NCBI GenBank assembly: GCA_014529385.2
Contig: CM043962.1
Span: forward strand, 123,432,470-123,496,469
Source: Adiantum capillus-veneris
Taxonomy: Eukaryota; Streptophyta; Polypodiopsida; Polypodiales; Pteridaceae
DNA: 64,000 nt
Reading direction: 5' to 3'
Positions 1 through 12,233 of this stretch are shown piece after piece. Within the stretch, counting starts at the first letter, position 1, and each line of letters opens with the position of its first letter. Position numbers and translations under genes: made by a program. Under the pieces are notes generated by a model that saw nothing but the letters and a program-made list of their open reading frames with translations, ran no database searches and had not been told where the DNA came from.

Positions 1-338
1 TCACCTCCACAATGAGTCTCTCTTCTCCTGCATTGATTCATACCCCGAAGAAACTTTTGACAGACGGTCGTTACTTTGGCTACATCTGCCATCGGTCCAA
101 TAAGCCTCGCTTGTCTCCGGCTTTGAAATTCCCCGGGGAGTTCACTAAAGTATATGTAACATAGCACGTGCATTCAATAGAAGGGATTTTAATTTCTTGT
201 AAATTTATAGATTTACGTGTACAAGAGGGGTATAAGGGGTAATAAAAATCCATTTTGGTGAATGCACATGATATGACAAAATTTTACTTGGTGAACGCCC
301 CGGGTGAGCGCCCTTATGGTAATTGCTTGTTGCCCATA
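1..338. other. Left-edge sequence, no assignable gene
   Basis: No long reading frame is present. Short minus-strand stretches (about 1-150) look weakly protein-like but are interrupted and match no family I recognise. A CCCGGGG-type GC patch lies near 131-137. This is probably part of the older sequence into which gypsy-1 inserted at 584. Confidence 0.3.
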
Positions 339-583
339 CTAGATGCATGCTATCATGAGCCTATATGCCATTGCATGGCCATCACATGAGTCATCACTGG
401 CCTTTGAGGCATCATCTCCATCAACCTCCGAGTCACTATAAGCATAAAAAGCATAATCCGAGATGTAGTCATTTTCTTGTAGGTAGCTGCTCAAAAGAGA
501 GTCAACTCCCGTAAAACAACGGACATCTCTCCTAATGGACTCCATTTTCATCCTCGAGCCTATGCCCGTGTTTATCCTCCTGT
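339..583 (-). pseudogene. Coding-like C-terminal tail cut by LTR insertion
   Basis: An open minus-strand frame of about 80 codons ends in a stop at 339. It runs unbroken up to the edge of the gypsy-1 LTR at 584, beyond which the frame is LTR sequence. The peptide has a basic start (around RRDVRCF) and a strongly acidic, Ser/Asp-rich tail (DSEVDGDD). Such tails occur at the C-termini of many transposon proteins, but I do not recognise a family. It may be the end of an older mobile element that gypsy-1 entered. It could also be chance, because 80 codons is short. Confidence 0.3.
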
Positions 584-2525
584 TGTCAGGGGATATGCAA
601 AACATGAGTCGGGTCAGCACAGGGCCGCTAGCCATGGAAGAAGAGAGAGAGAAAAGATGCAGCACACCGCACAATTGTCTAGTAACGTCTTTGAAACAAG
701 AACAAAGTGCCAAAATAATTGAATTTTATGATGCCGACAAATCCCGACGCGCAATAGCCAAGGTGGTGATGTTAACAGCATCGTTATTTTAATAAATTGC
801 AAATTAAGGAGTTTAAGCTCTCATTTACAAAATCTAGGCCAAATTAATTTAGCCTGCACTGATTCAAAATGTCCACCAATGATCAGTGTTGATGAACGTA
901 AGGCAAATCATGATGAATTGTCCTCAAAATTTTTCCCTGTGTTGCCAAATCTACCTCTTACTGCTTATATTGTGGATCAGGAATGGCTTCCTCTCCGCAA
1001 GAGAGAGAGAACGAGAGGGCCACCCCAAAATCTTCCTTGCATTCTTGCCCTTACTCTGCTATATCTTACTCTACTTAATTTCCCTTCCTTTCCTTCTCTT
1101 CCCTCGTTGATGCCTCTCCTCCAAAACCCCTCTATTTTTAGGCTAAAAAATAACTCCTTCTCGGCTTGTCACGGCGGCGTGACAACCCACCTGGTGACGT
1201 GGCAGTGGAGGCGGCAAGGCTGCACCGATTTTGACGAAACTAGGACCAAGAAGTCTCACCCTAGCATGCTGGTCAATTTTTCCTTCATGATCGTCGTCGT
1301 CCAGGTACTAGAGCACCCGGTGCAAGCTTCCCTCTCTCTGCCTACATCATTCCCCGCCTGCACCCCATCTCCTCTTCCTTTTTCCTCCCTTCACACTCAC
1401 TTAACCCCCTTTGGGTGGCCATTGAACGGCTTCTGGGCGGTCACGGGCGGTCACCTCCTTGGACGGTCATTCCACTTACATTGGGCGGTCACTAGCCCCT
1501 CTTGGGCGGCCAGTTCCCCTGAAGGGACACCACATTTGGCATACATATCGACCAAAAGCATTGCCAAGCACAACATCTTTCTTCATTAGCCATCGACTGA
1601 CAATATCATTGTGAGCTTTTGTTGCCCATGCCAATGTTTTGCATGGTACCGCTTGCCTTCAAGGTTCAAGCGTACGTGATTGCATTTGGAAAGTTGTCCT
1701 CTCTTTGCATCTGTTGAAAAAAGCCAGCTTCCTAGCCCTGCCTCTGTTGGGTTTATCCCGCCGTCATTCCATTCCAAGAGATGACATTCCAGACACAAAG
1801 CTCTTCAAGCACTAGGCATTGCCAAGAATAACCTTTAGGGTACATCCTGGCCAAGATTTGGTAAATTACCATATTTCGCATACATACCATCCACTGTAGT
1901 GCTGAGCACAACTCTAGAATTCTGTTATCAAAGCACTACAGGAGATGACATTTTGGGCAAAATGCTACTTTACCACATTTCAGAACCTGGTCGAAGTCCA
2001 AAATAACAAGATTGCACATTGACTGAGGCAACCAAACCGATACGGAATCCGCCCCCGATGAAACTTAAACTGCTAATATCTTGGCAACTAGAATTCCGAT
2101 CGCTGATCTGAAAAGACCGACGTGCTCCACAAAGTGAGAACTTCATGCCGTGCATTCACTTCATCTCAAACCTCTCGGCTGCAGTTTCCCAATCTGGTAT
2201 GGATCTGCAATTGACTCAAACTTCAAACTTCCATAATTTCTTCACCGTAGGTCCAATTGATGAGCCATAAAGACAGGCCGATAGAGCACTTCAAGCACTG
2301 TAGTTCTAGACCATAATCTCCCATCTGTAATCACTTCAAGCATACTCACTTTTAGCATCACCGAGGCATCTGTTGGCCCTTTAAAGCCGCATCAGACATA
2401 CATAAAGCTTAAAACTAGCTTGTTATCAAGCCATGATCACTGATAAATAATCAAGTAGACTTCAATCGAGCACAATGTGCATCCTTCTAGTAATTTTCTC
2501 ATCATGGAAGTGGAGTTGCATGACA
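584..2525 (-). repeat. Gypsy-1 3' LTR
   Basis: About 1.94 kb, opening TGTCAGGG on the plus strand and closing GCATGACA, so its tips are the inverted pair TGTCA/TGACA. Its inner end at 2525 abuts a pyrimidine run that is the polypurine tract on the element strand, the same junction seen in gypsy-2. It aligns with 20846-22671 up to about 2210 (GGATCTGCA). Beyond that point the other LTR is truncated. It also lacks roughly 200 bp of GA/CT-rich sequence found in the partner at about 21283-21485. Confidence 0.8.
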
Positions 2526-2537
2526 TCCACCCCCTCT
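2526..2537 (-). other. Polypurine tract of gypsy-1
   Basis: The plus strand reads TCCACCCCCTCT, so the element strand has AGAGGGGGTGGA directly before the LTR. The identical 12-mer lies at the matching place in gypsy-2 (53006-53017). This is the expected plus-strand DNA priming site. Confidence 0.8.
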
Positions 2538-2572
2538 GAACTTGCACAGCCTCCGGTCTGTGCCAACGACAC

Positions 2573-3800
2573 TTAAGTATCATCATCAAGAGCATCATCA
2601 GACTCATCGTCTGATGCATACATAGCATCATCTTTAGGAGGTTCTATGTTGAAATCTTCAATATTAATGTCACCTTCTCGTTGCTTAAACAAATCAACTC
2701 TTTTTCCTGCAATAAGCTCAGTGCCATCTAACTCACATAGCTTATATGTCGCATTATCATAAACATGAAGTACTACATATGGTCCAAACCATCGTTTAAC
2801 CATCTTTCGCATAGCAGTGTACTGGTTCTCCAGGCTACTGTCATACACAAGGACCCAATCCCCATCTTTAATAGCATGAGGTCGTAGTCTGTGCTTACCA
2901 TCAAATGCTGCTTTATTCTTTAACCTTGCTTCTTTAAGCTTTACTTTAGCCTATTCAATATCTTCCTGACGCCTTCAAATTAGCGAATGCGCAAAGCAAG
3001 AAAATCTTTTGTAGACATACCTTCTTCCCATGGCATTATGGTGCAAGAAATAACCACTTCCTCTGTAGGCATAATGGGTTTTTGCGCATACATGAGCTCA
3101 AATGGCATAAAACCTGTAATAGAACTATGTGTAGCTCGATCAGTCCATAAAGCAAATGGTAGGAGTTTAGGCCAATCACCAATATGTCCCTGGCATGCCT
3201 TTCCTAAAGCTTTAACAATAGCCGTATGCCCTCTTTCACTTTTCCATTCTCTTTTAGATTGTATGCTATAGTGAGAGCTAGTTTAATGCCCAACCGAGCA
3301 AAGAAATCACAAGCTTCATTTGCATCCAACGCTCCTCGCTCTCCTCTGTCAGCAATAACTTTACCAACATCCATACCTGGAAATCACATCTTCAAGCAAG
3401 AACTTGCATACTGAACTAGTAGCTTTGGTACGCAAAGCTCTGCCTTGAACCTGGTTAGTAAGACCTTCTCTGGCAATAACAATCTACCTCATCTGCCACA
3501 CTCCTACTGGCATTGTAATAAGATCCACCACCCACTTGTAGTGCATAGCCAATGGATAAGTGGGATGCAATCCATCCCAATGTTGCACATTAGAATACTA
3601 TTGGCATACTAAGCATGTCTCCACAATCTGAGCCACATCTTTATACATACCTTTCCACCAGTAACAATCCTTAATCTTGACAAAAGTTGCCTAGACTCCT
3701 ATGCGTCCAGCCCATAGACTTTCGTAAAATTCTTTAATAACATGCTTGTGAGTTTCTTCATCACAAACAACCCGTTGCTGTACTTCTCCTGGGCGCTTTG
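2573..3800 (-). pseudogene. Gypsy-1 integrase remnant
   Basis: The C-terminal part is open at 2848-2573. It carries the R-W-F-G-P-Y-V-V signature of the integrase C-terminal domain and a Y-K-L-C-E-L-D-G-T-E segment, then an acidic tail. Reading on to about 3800 the nucleotide sequence stays colinear with the gypsy-2 integrase (53063-54250), but stops and frameshifts leave no long frame over the catalytic core. Integrase would insert the cDNA; this copy cannot make one. Confidence 0.75.
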
Positions 3801-3824
3801 ATTGCTTCCATAAATGTCCATCCT

Positions 3825-4600
3825 TCAGAAAATATCCGTAAGCCTTCTTTCTGATCCTTTTATACTTTCATTCTGTCCACCCTTCATGCTAGTTAGAGTG
3901 CTAAGGTAGCGACCGATCAAAAGCCATTCTCCATCATAGAACTCCTCAAAAAATACCTCAAAAATATGAGCAATATTACCGCAATTTGCATGTCGATAAG
4001 AAGATGTATAGAACTTCAAGCCAACATCATCACTCGTGGTAAGCATCTCTTCTTCATCTTCAGATCTAGCGCTTTATAACATATTTGCAACAAGATTATC
4101 TCTACTTGCAATATCACAAAATTTAGGGTTAAGAGACTTAATATAAGCTATCGATTGTAGCATGGCAATGTCCGGGATAGAGCAATTGGCAATCACCCCT
4201 ATCAATGGTAAGCAATCTGTCTCTACCACAACTGAAGCTCCAATTAAAATATTCTTTATCAGACCTTAGAGCAGTAGCAACACCCCAAAGTTCTCTCTTA
4301 ACCTGTGGGTAACCTCGTTGACGAGCATTGAGCACCTTTGCTCCAAATCAAACTGCATACCTATGTCCTTCATCATCATCTTGTCCTATAACCCACCCAA
4401 TACCTGTTGGGCTAGTGTTGACTGTTAAGATTACTGGCCTTCCACATTTGTAATCAACCTTCCTCAAGGGAGGAGCCTCAAGAAGCATTTGCTTTAGCTT
4501 CCTGATAGCCTTCGTATGGACTTCTTCCCAAAGAAACCTCTTCCCTTTCCTTAGCAATTGATAAAGCACCTTTGCAACATGAGCAAAATGTGGCACCCAA
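3825..4600 (-). pseudogene. Gypsy-1 RNase H and connection remnant
   Basis: Frames at 4596-4348 and 4335-4138 encode pieces aligning with the RNase H of gypsy-2. They include R-K-V-D-Y-K-C-G-R-P-V-I-L-T, the S-P-T-G-I-G-W segment after the first acidic position (here N replaces the D seen in gypsy-2), and V-K-R-E-L-W-G with the catalytic Glu. A further piece at 4046-3825 matches the linker before integrase. Frame breaks separate them. Confidence 0.7.
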
Positions 4601-5734
4601 ATAAGATAGAATACACATGCACCCAGAAACCGATGAAGTAAGCAAAGAGGACGTTTCCTTCATCTTTTGAATAGCTTCAACTTTAGCTGGACTCGGCCTT
4701 CTACCTTCTGGACTGCACATATGCCCCACAATTAGAACCTCTTTAGCCCCAAAAGTTGATTTTTGCCCTGAAAGTGTTAACTTCTTCAAGCCTGGAGAAA
4801 ATAGCATCACAGTCAACAATATATTGAGCAACAAACTGTTGGCACCCCCTCTGATCTTTTATCTCATCTATTGAGCCTTACTCACATCCTTTAATTGGTA
4901 GATCATTAATGAAAGGCATAGTAACATGAGGGATAAATTCCCTTAATACCTTATTCATGCCGTTCATCATATGAGCTTCATAATTAGTAGCACCTTGTGG
5001 TAGAGTGCACATCCTTACCAACCCAAGAGGTGTATGCACCGTAGTAAGATCCCTGCTCTCCAAAGCTAACTCAAATTGATCATATCTAGAGTAAAGATCA
5101 TCCATAGAGTAAATTGATCTACCTGGAAAGGCTTCAGCAAATTCATCCACGATTGGGCAAGTACCCACATTGCGGATTGTCACATTGTTAACCGTCTGCA
5201 TGTCCTGTATGAACCTTAAAGTACCATTTTTCTTTGGAACAATGAACCATCGATTGGAGTATGGTGCACATGATGGCTCCAAAATTCCCATTTGTATCTT
5301 CTCAATAAGCAAATCAATAAGCTTTGGCAAGTGAGCTTTAAGAACTGGAATGGGACATAAGCTCTATGGCATGTGTGTGGAACAATGAATATAACCATAG
5401 ATGAAACAACAGTTGGATCCACACATCCAATCTCACTCGGTTCAAAAACAAAAGCTTTACCGTGTTTTTTGAGCATACCATGAAAGCACTTGATTTCCTC
5501 TTCGTTGAGGAAACCATCTTCTCCAGCCTTCAGCTGCTGCAATGTCTCCTTAGTGAATTTATACCCAATGTTCTTTAGATCCCTAAGCATAGGCTGTCGA
5601 GAAGCTTCTTTGATCACCCTGTCACTTCCTTCTGGTAGAGGTGTAGCCACTGGTCTCACTTTCTTTGCAACTATCTTGTACTTCTTCTCTATGTGTGCTT
5701 CAACTGATTTACCCAAGTCATCTTCAATATGCAT
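4478..5734 (-). pseudogene. Gypsy-1 reverse transcriptase remnant
   Basis: Three overlapping frames (5734-5216, 5330-4878, 4834-4478) rebuild an RT in order: a linker, the fingers segment with P-Y-S-N-R-W-F-I-V-P-K-K-N-G, the palm with S-M-D-D-L-Y-S-R-Y-D-Q, and the catalytic box as P-F-I-N-D-L-P-I-K-G. The last reads F-I-D-D in gypsy-2, so one catalytic Asp is Asn here. The thumb segment V-L-I-V-G-H-M-C is shared with gypsy-2. The enzyme would copy element RNA into DNA but is inactivated by frameshifts and by the Asn. Confidence 0.8.
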
Positions 5735-6868
5735 AAGTGCCTCGTATATGTCCAGCTCTTAATACATGTCCATTGAGTGCACTTTAACAAATTCAGTTCC
5801 ACTTTGTAACCTGTATTGCTTGATATCCTCAAGCTCTGACATAGTGTCAACATAAGAAATCTCTTCGAAGATTCTTGAAATGGCATCATCTGGTTCAAGC
5901 ACATCACATCTCTGCAATTCACTTTGAATACTTGAAACATATCGTTTCTCCCACTTAGGTAAATCATTAAATTTTCTGTAAGATACTGAACCCTCAGATG
6001 TCAATACAAAAAATCCCAAAGAGAAGGTCTCTCTTTGCGAGAACTTCTCCTCACTTGTGCCACCATAGTCCTGCGTTATAGTGGCACCCCAAGAAAATCC
6101 TGAGCAAACTTGTGTTCTTTGAACTCTTTGCGTATCTTTGGCATTAGATGATCACGTAAACTGTCTTTGTTCTTGTCATGGTCAACACATATAGTCAAAA
6201 ATTGAACCGCTTTCTTACCATCTTGGCTCCAAACCCTGGGATAGGCTGAGCCATCATCTAGCACCTTAGTTTCCATTTGCACAACCGTAATGTAGGGCTG
6301 TCCCAAACACAGTGGGTAGGAGGAATGCTCTTGTATGAAAAAGTTTTGCTCATCACAGATATCCCCAATAATTACCTTAACATTCGCACATGTACCATAA
6401 AGATCACCCGGAAGCATGTTGGCAGCTCGTATCCGCCAATTGCGGTTCACATCAATAGGCCATTTCCCCTTCTGGTGCAAACTCTTTGCCATAAGATGGA
6501 TTTCTGAACCATGGTCTATAAGGGCTAAGATCGGCTCCTCAATGTCGCCAAGCTTTACCACAGTTTCAATTGTTTCTCTTGCCCAATTGACTCTTGGGTA
6601 AGCTTCATCATCTTTCCCATCATTAAGATGCATGTATCTTACCTTGGGTACAATCATGTTTGAAACCACCACAGACCTCAACTCTTCTTCTTCAAGATCT
6701 ACCAAATATTCTTCATAATTATCCAAAATTTCTTCAATATGTCGAACCACCTGACTCTTAACTGATTCTGGCTCTTGATCACTCGGTATTTGTCGCTTCC
6801 TTTTAATAATATCGATGATCTCCTCATGTAGCTCGCACTTGGAAATTCCCAGAATATCACCCACCAAT
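5689..6868 (-). pseudogene. Gypsy-1 protease region with D-H-G motif
   Basis: From the copia insertion at 6868 leftward the frame is open to 6076, then continues in other frames to 5689. It begins with a gag C-terminal segment (E-E-I-I-D-I-I-K-R-K-R-Q) shared with gypsy-2. The retropepsin motif follows as A-L-I-D-H-G-S-E-I-H at about 6495-6525, with the flap and C-terminal parts (L-C-L-G-Q-P-Y) after it. Aspartic proteases normally read D-S/T-G. The His here is matched in gypsy-2, so it is a lineage feature. The tail to 5689 bridges to RT. Confidence 0.75.
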
Positions 6869-6873
6869 GTGAG

Positions 6874-7060
6874 TGTTGGGTTAAAGGCCCGTGTGCCCAG
6901 CTGCCCGTTGTTTAGCCGCCCATGTACAGCCATTCATTTACTCATTCATAATAACTATACTCATAACTACACATTGTAGTGTGAGTACCGCCCCGCCACA
7001 CACTGTGTCTATCTCCTTCTTCGTGTTGGCTCTCTGTGTGTGTGCTCTTCGATCCCAACA
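6874..7060 (+). repeat. Copia 5' LTR
   Basis: 187 bp, TGTTGGG...CCCAACA, with matching inverted tips. It differs from the 3' LTR at seven positions by my hand alignment, all transitions and no indels. That pattern fits decay of methylated cytosines after insertion. A TATA-like ATAATAACTATA patch lies near the middle. Confidence 0.95.
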
Positions 7061-7061
7061 A

Positions 7062-7073
7062 GTGGTATCAGAG
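7062..7073 (+). other. Copia primer-binding site (initiator tRNA-Met)
   Basis: TGGTATCAGAGC starts two bases after the LTR end. It is the classic complement of the 3' end of plant initiator methionyl-tRNA, used to prime minus-strand cDNA. Confidence 0.9.
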
Positions 7074-8242
7074 CTTGGTAGTGAGAGCATTGAGAGCTTC
7101 ATCATCATTGTTGAGTGTGTTGAAAAATTGATGCTGTTTCATTGCCGTTTTTCGGTTTCGCGCACGCGCGCATTTCTAAAGAGCAGAAGGTTTTTCTGAG
7201 CTTGGCATTGGAAGGTTCAGCACTCTGTGAGTATTTTCATCAGGCGTCCTGGGGTTTAACCCCCCTTTCGGAGCCATTCGTGCCATTAGAAATCCCATCG
7301 GAGCTACAGACTAGGAGCTGCGTTTTTCAGCTCTCTTTGGTAGTTTTCTGCTGCCAGAGCTTCCATAGCCATTACAGGTGCCATTGTTGTAGTGTCTTCC
7401 ACTTACGTGAGCCCACAGCTCATTTGAGAGTGTGTAGCCTCTTCTTGGAGTGGCCTCATACACACAGATAGAGTGGGAGTTTGGCGACATTGTCTTCTTC
7501 GACTACAGGTACAGGTACAGGTGCATGTACAGGTACAGGTACGGGTACAGGTTACAGGTTACAGGGAGCTTTGGATACAGGTTTCTTCTGTGGTTACAAA
7601 ACATGTATTTTGACTGTGGGACAGCCATGTATATGGTTGTGGTTTGAGTGGGAGCTTCTACTCTTCTGGGCAGTCTGTTTATGCGTGTTCTTGAGCTACA
7701 GGTTTACATCATCTATGTATGTTGATGGATGTGGATATGGCAGTTTGACAGACACTTTTTATGCATGATATTGTGGAGATTTGGTTCACTTATACATAGA
7801 GCGGGTTTGCTCTTGCTTACAGTGTTGCGGTTTGAGTACGGACAGGTACTTGGTTGACAATAGAGATTGGACTTCGTTGAGCTTGTGCATTGGTTATATG
7901 CTCACTTGGATCCATTTATGCTCACAGATTTGTGTAAGCTTGGTCAGCTTATGTCTCTATTGTGGTTATTCAGACATGGAGTATGTTTATGCCTCTATGA
8001 CAGCTCATTGTTGATGCATTTTGTGGCACGGTTTGCCTAGGCCGGTTGAGTTACAGGTGTCACGGGTTTATGCATTTGTTTGTGGATTTCTACGTACGTT
8101 TTTTGACCATATTATGGGCTGATTTATACTCTATGCGTTTGCTCTTTGATTGAGCAGCAGGTGTTGTCAGATTTGCAACACTACTTTGTTGTGGCAGTTT
8201 GTTGGTTGGTTACAGGTTTCTCATTGTTGCATTCTTGTTGTA
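7074..8242 (+). other. Copia untranslated leader with ACAGGT repeats
   Basis: About 1.17 kb between the primer site and gag with no convincing coding frame. A short array built on GTACAG/TTACAG units lies at about 7504-7565. The leader is long for a copia element and may carry packaging or translation signals, but nothing in it identifies one. Confidence 0.6.
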
Positions 8243-9515
8243 ATGGGCACTAAAGAGGACACAGTTTTCAATATTGAGAAGTTGGATGGTGCGAACTTCT
8301 CATATTGGAAAGATCAGATTTGGGATGTCTTGGTGCAGAAGAAACAGATTCGACCTCTAAAGTTGCAGGGAGTTAAGCCAGAGAACATGGAGAGGGATGA
8401 TTGGGAGGAGTTGGATGAGATGGCTATGGCAGCGGATTTGCGATATGTATGATAAGCATTCGGCTGCTTCTATGGTGTATTTGATTAAAAAGCTTATTGA
8501 TTTGCGAATGGAGGAAGGTGCTTCCATGAATGCGCATTTGAATGAGTTCAATACAATTTTCAGCCAACTTGCTACGCAGAAAATTACGTTTGAGGACAAT
8601 GTAAAAGCTATGTTTTTACTTGTCACGTTGCCTGAGTCATGGGACACATTTAGGACAGCCATAAGTAACTCGGTTCCTGCGGATGAGTTGACAAGTACTA
8701 ATGTGGAGTCTAGTCTTCTCACGGAAGAGATTAATCGAAAGAATAATGCAGGTAGTAAGTCTTCTAGTGCAATGGTTGTCAGAGGCAGGATTATAAGCAA
8801 GTCCCGTGCAGGCACAAGTAAAAAGGATGTGGAATGTTTTCATTGTGGTAGAAAAGGCCATTTCAAAAAGGATTGCTACAAGTGGAAAAGGGAAAATGGA
8901 GATGGTAAGAAGAAAGACCATGATGCTAAGGACAAGCCTAAGTCCAATGTCAAGATTGAGGAGTTAAATGCAACACAGGGAGAGTGTAGCTCTCAAGATG
9001 ACCATGAATGTGCTCCGACTAGTGCTACTAGTGAAGAGCTTGGTGATGTGTTGCTTGCATCCTATTTTGATGACGCTTTTCTTCTCACTCATGAGAGTAG
9101 TATGCCTATGGATTGGGTCATTGACAGTGGTGCTTCTTTTCATGTTACGCCTGATAGGTCGTGGTTTCATGACTATGATGCTTCGAGCACAGGTACTGTC
9201 AGGATTGCCGATGGGCGTTCTATGCATATTCATGGCATTGGGGATATTCATTTGGCTATGCCAAACTCTACTACGTTTGTCTTGCAGCGTGTGCGTCATG
9301 TGCCGCCTCTTGCAAAAAGCTTGATTAGTGTGGGTCAGTTGGATTCACTTGGTTTCAATGTATCTTTTGGTGATGGAGGTTGGAAGATCACTAAGGGCAG
9401 CCTTGTTTTGGTTAAAGGTTCTAAGAGGAATACGTTGTATTCCCTTTGTTTAGCTAGTGTGGCTGATCACATTGTGGGGATCACTGAGCAACCTCCTGCT
9501 TCTTTATGGCATTAG
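8243..9515 (+). pseudogene. Copia gag and protease
   Basis: The start chosen is ATG 8243, opening M-G-T-K-E-D-T-V-F, which gives the usual copia Gag beginning with F-S-Y-W-K. The frame breaks near 8450. The restart in another frame (C-D-M-Y-D-K onward) appears to have lost part of the Gag core. A zinc knuckle C-F-H-C-G-R-K-G-H-F-K-K-D-C lies at about 8835-8876. The protease site is W-V-I-D-S-G-A-S near 9116-9140. The frame ends at TAG 9513, which falls exactly where the conserved W-H-x-R-L-G-H integrase start expects an amino acid, so it is a nonsense mutation and not a natural end. Confidence 0.85.
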
Positions 9516-10573
9516 CGTTTGGGGCATATGTCACTGAAAGGTTTGAAGTTGTTGGCACGTGCGGATTACATTCCCGTTTCAGATTTTGGTGGTTTTGAGT
9601 TTTGTGAGCATTGCCTTTATGGTCGACATGCTCAATCTTCTCATAAGAAGAGTGTTCCACACAGATCTTTGGAAAAGCTAGCTTTGGTGCATAGTGATGT
9701 ATGTGGGCCGATGCCCAATGCTTCTCTTGGAGGTGCTATGTACTTTGTTAAGTTCATTGATGATGCTAGCAGGAAGGTATGGGCATACCCCATTCGTAAG
9801 AAGGATATGGTGTTTGATATATTTAAGCAATGGTTGGCTCTTGTTGAAAACCAATCAGGTTGTAAGTTGAAGTGCTTACGTACGGACAATGGGGGTGAAT
9901 TTATGTCTCATGCTTTCACAACATTATGTGTTGAGAAGATATACGGCGCGAGCTTAGTGCTCCCTATACACCTCCTCAAAATGGTGTGGCAGAGCGCATG
10001 AACAGGACTATACAGGAAAAAGTTCGTAGTATGCTTTCTATGGCTGGTTTGTCAAATGGATTTTGGGTTGAAGGTGTTGCCACTTCTGTGCATTTGATAA
10101 ATCGTTCACCTAGTGTTCCTTTGGGCTTCAAAGTGCCTGAAGAGGTATGGACAGGTTTGCCACCTTCGTATGGTCACCTTCGTGTTTTTGGTTGTGAAGC
10201 TTATGTACATGTACCTAAGGCAAAACGCAGCAAATTGGATCCAAAGAGCAAGAGATGTATCTTCTTGGGTTATGGTAGCTCTGGTGAGATGGGTTATCGA
10301 TTGTGGGATCCTATTGACAGGAAGATTGTGTGCAGCCATGATGTTGTTTTTCATGAGGACTCTATGTATAGAGCATCACCGCGAACGGTTGAGGTTCGGC
10401 GTGTGATATTTGAGGAGGATGGTCATCGGTATGATGGTCCCATGGCTGCTCGTGGGCAGCCCATTGACCCTCAAGTGGGAGATCAGCCCTTGTTGGGAGA
10501 TCATGTAGATGTGGGACAGCCAGATGCACCTCCTGCACAGTCTTTGAGGCGTTCAGAGCGGCGTGCAAGATAG
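9516..10573 (+). pseudogene. Copia integrase
   Basis: It continues directly after the TAG with R-L-G-H-M-S. The zinc-binding H-H-C-C pattern is visible (R-L-G-H, then C-E-H-C). The catalytic triad is the D of V-H-S-D-V-C-G-P, the D of R-T-D-N-G-G-E-F and the E of N-G-V-A-E-R-M-N. A frameshift near 9945 separates the second and third residues. The C-terminal domain carries the conserved L-R-V-F-G-C-E-A and K-C/R-I-F-L-G-Y segments. A second in-frame TAG at 10571 follows R-R-A-R. Confidence 0.85.
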
Positions 10574-12178
10574 CCTCAGCGTTTTGTGCCTTCTATGGAT
10601 TATGTATTGTTGACTGATTGCGGGGAGCCATCATGTTATGATGAGGCCATGTCTAGTGTTGACAAGCTCAAGTGGGAGCAGGCTATGCAGTCAGAGATGG
10701 ATTCGTTGATCCAAAATGAAACGTGGGAGCTTACTCCTTTGCCAAAGGGTAAGAAGGCACTACCATGCAAGTGGGTTTAAAAGATAAAATTGTGTTCAAT
10801 GGATGCAAAGCCTAGGTACAAAGCAAGGCTTGTGGCTAAAGGATTCAAGCAACAGAAAGGCATTGATTTTGACGAGATCTTCTCCCCAGTGGTGAAGATG
10901 TCTACTTTGCGTATGTTGTTTGCCTTGGTAGCTACAGAAGACATGGAGTTGAAGCAAATGGATGTAAAGACAGCTTTCTTACATCCGGACTTGCACGAGG
11001 ATTTGTACATGGAGCAACCAAGTGGGTTTGTTATTCATGGTTCAAAGAAGATGGTATGCCGGCTTCTTAAGACCTTGTATGGGCTGAAGCAATCATCTCG
11101 TGAATGGTATCGTAAGTTTGATGCATTCATGAGTTCATTGGGTTATGTACGCAGTTATGAGGACCCATGCCTCTATACTCGCAAGGCTGCAGATGGTAGT
11201 CTTATTGTTTTGGTTTTGTATGTGGATGACATGCTGATCGCAGGGAAGTGTATTTCTGATGTGGATGCCTTGAAACATAGGCTACATGAGACCTTTTCCA
11301 TGAAGGATCTTGGGGATGCCAGTCATATTTTGGGTATGCGGATCACTCGTGATCGTTCTCGCAAGATGCTCTTTCTTAGTCAGAAAGAGTACATTGACAG
11401 GGTGCTTGAGCGTTTTCATATGGAAGGGGGGAAGGCCATTAGTACCCCGTTGCCTCCATATGTAAAACTCAGCCATGATGACTGCCCTCAGACAGATTTG
11501 GAGACTACAGAGATGTCTCAGATTCCCTATGCGTCAGCTGTTGGTTCCTTGATGTATGCCATGGTGGCTACGCATCCAGATCTTGCTCATGCAGTTGGTG
11601 TGGTTAGCAGGTACATGTCTAACCCGGGCAAGCGTCATTGGGATGCAGTGAGAGGTATTCTCAGATACTTGAGAGGGACTTCAGAGTTGTCCCTATGTTA
11701 TGGTGAGAAGGATATGTCTGTTTGCGGATATACAGATTCAGACTATGCAGGGTCAGTGGACTCGAGGAAGTCTACTAGCGGCTATGTGTTCACAGTTGCA
11801 GGTGGACCGGTTTTGTGGGCATCACGTTTACAGCCATGCGTTGCTTTGAGCACTACAGAGGCTGAATATATGGCTGCCACTGAGGCTGCCAAGGAGGCCG
11901 TATGGCTCTCACGACTAGTGGGAGATCTTGGTATGGCTGGTGATGCTCCGATTCTACATTGTGATAGCCAGAGTGCCATAGCGTTGGCACGGAATCCCGT
12001 CTTCCATGCGAAGACAAAGCACATTGAGGTGAGGTATCACTTCATACGAGAGGTGCTAGAGGACAAGCACATAGAGCTTGTCAAGGTACACACTGACGAT
12101 AACCCTGCTGATCTACTCACGAAGTCGTTAGCCTCACAGCGGTTTGCACACTGTAGATCGCTAATGGGTATGGCTTGA
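10574..12178 (+). pseudogene. Copia reverse transcriptase and RNase H
   Basis: The RT opens after TAG 10571 and is interrupted by TAA 10778 in the conserved K-W-V-x-K-I-K stretch, then runs open to 12178. It shows K-A-R-L-V-A-K-G-F, the palm segment Q-M-D-V-K-T-A-F-L, L-Y-G-L-K-Q-S, and an intact catalytic box L-Y-V-D-D-M-L. RNase H residues are intact in Y-T-D-S-D-Y-A-G, T-T-E-A-E-Y-M-A and C-D-S-Q-S-A-I. From 10790 to the end this half could encode a functional RT/RNase H, but upstream stops prevent a full polyprotein. Confidence 0.9.
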
Positions 12179-12222
12179 CTTCTTTTGCTGTACTTTGGCC
12201 ACTTTAAAGGCACATTGCCTTT

Positions 12223-12233
12223 AAGTGGGAGAT
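12223..12233 (+). other. Copia polypurine tract
   Basis: AAGTGGGAGAT abuts the 3' LTR. This is the usual plus-strand primer sequence of plant copia elements. Confidence 0.85.

Noticed and set aside
879-1589. Plus-strand open frame of 236 codons
   Set aside because: It lies wholly inside the gypsy-1 LTR, antisense to the element. Its Ser/Pro/Leu-rich product comes from pyrimidine-rich DNA, and the matching stretch of the other LTR does not keep the frame.
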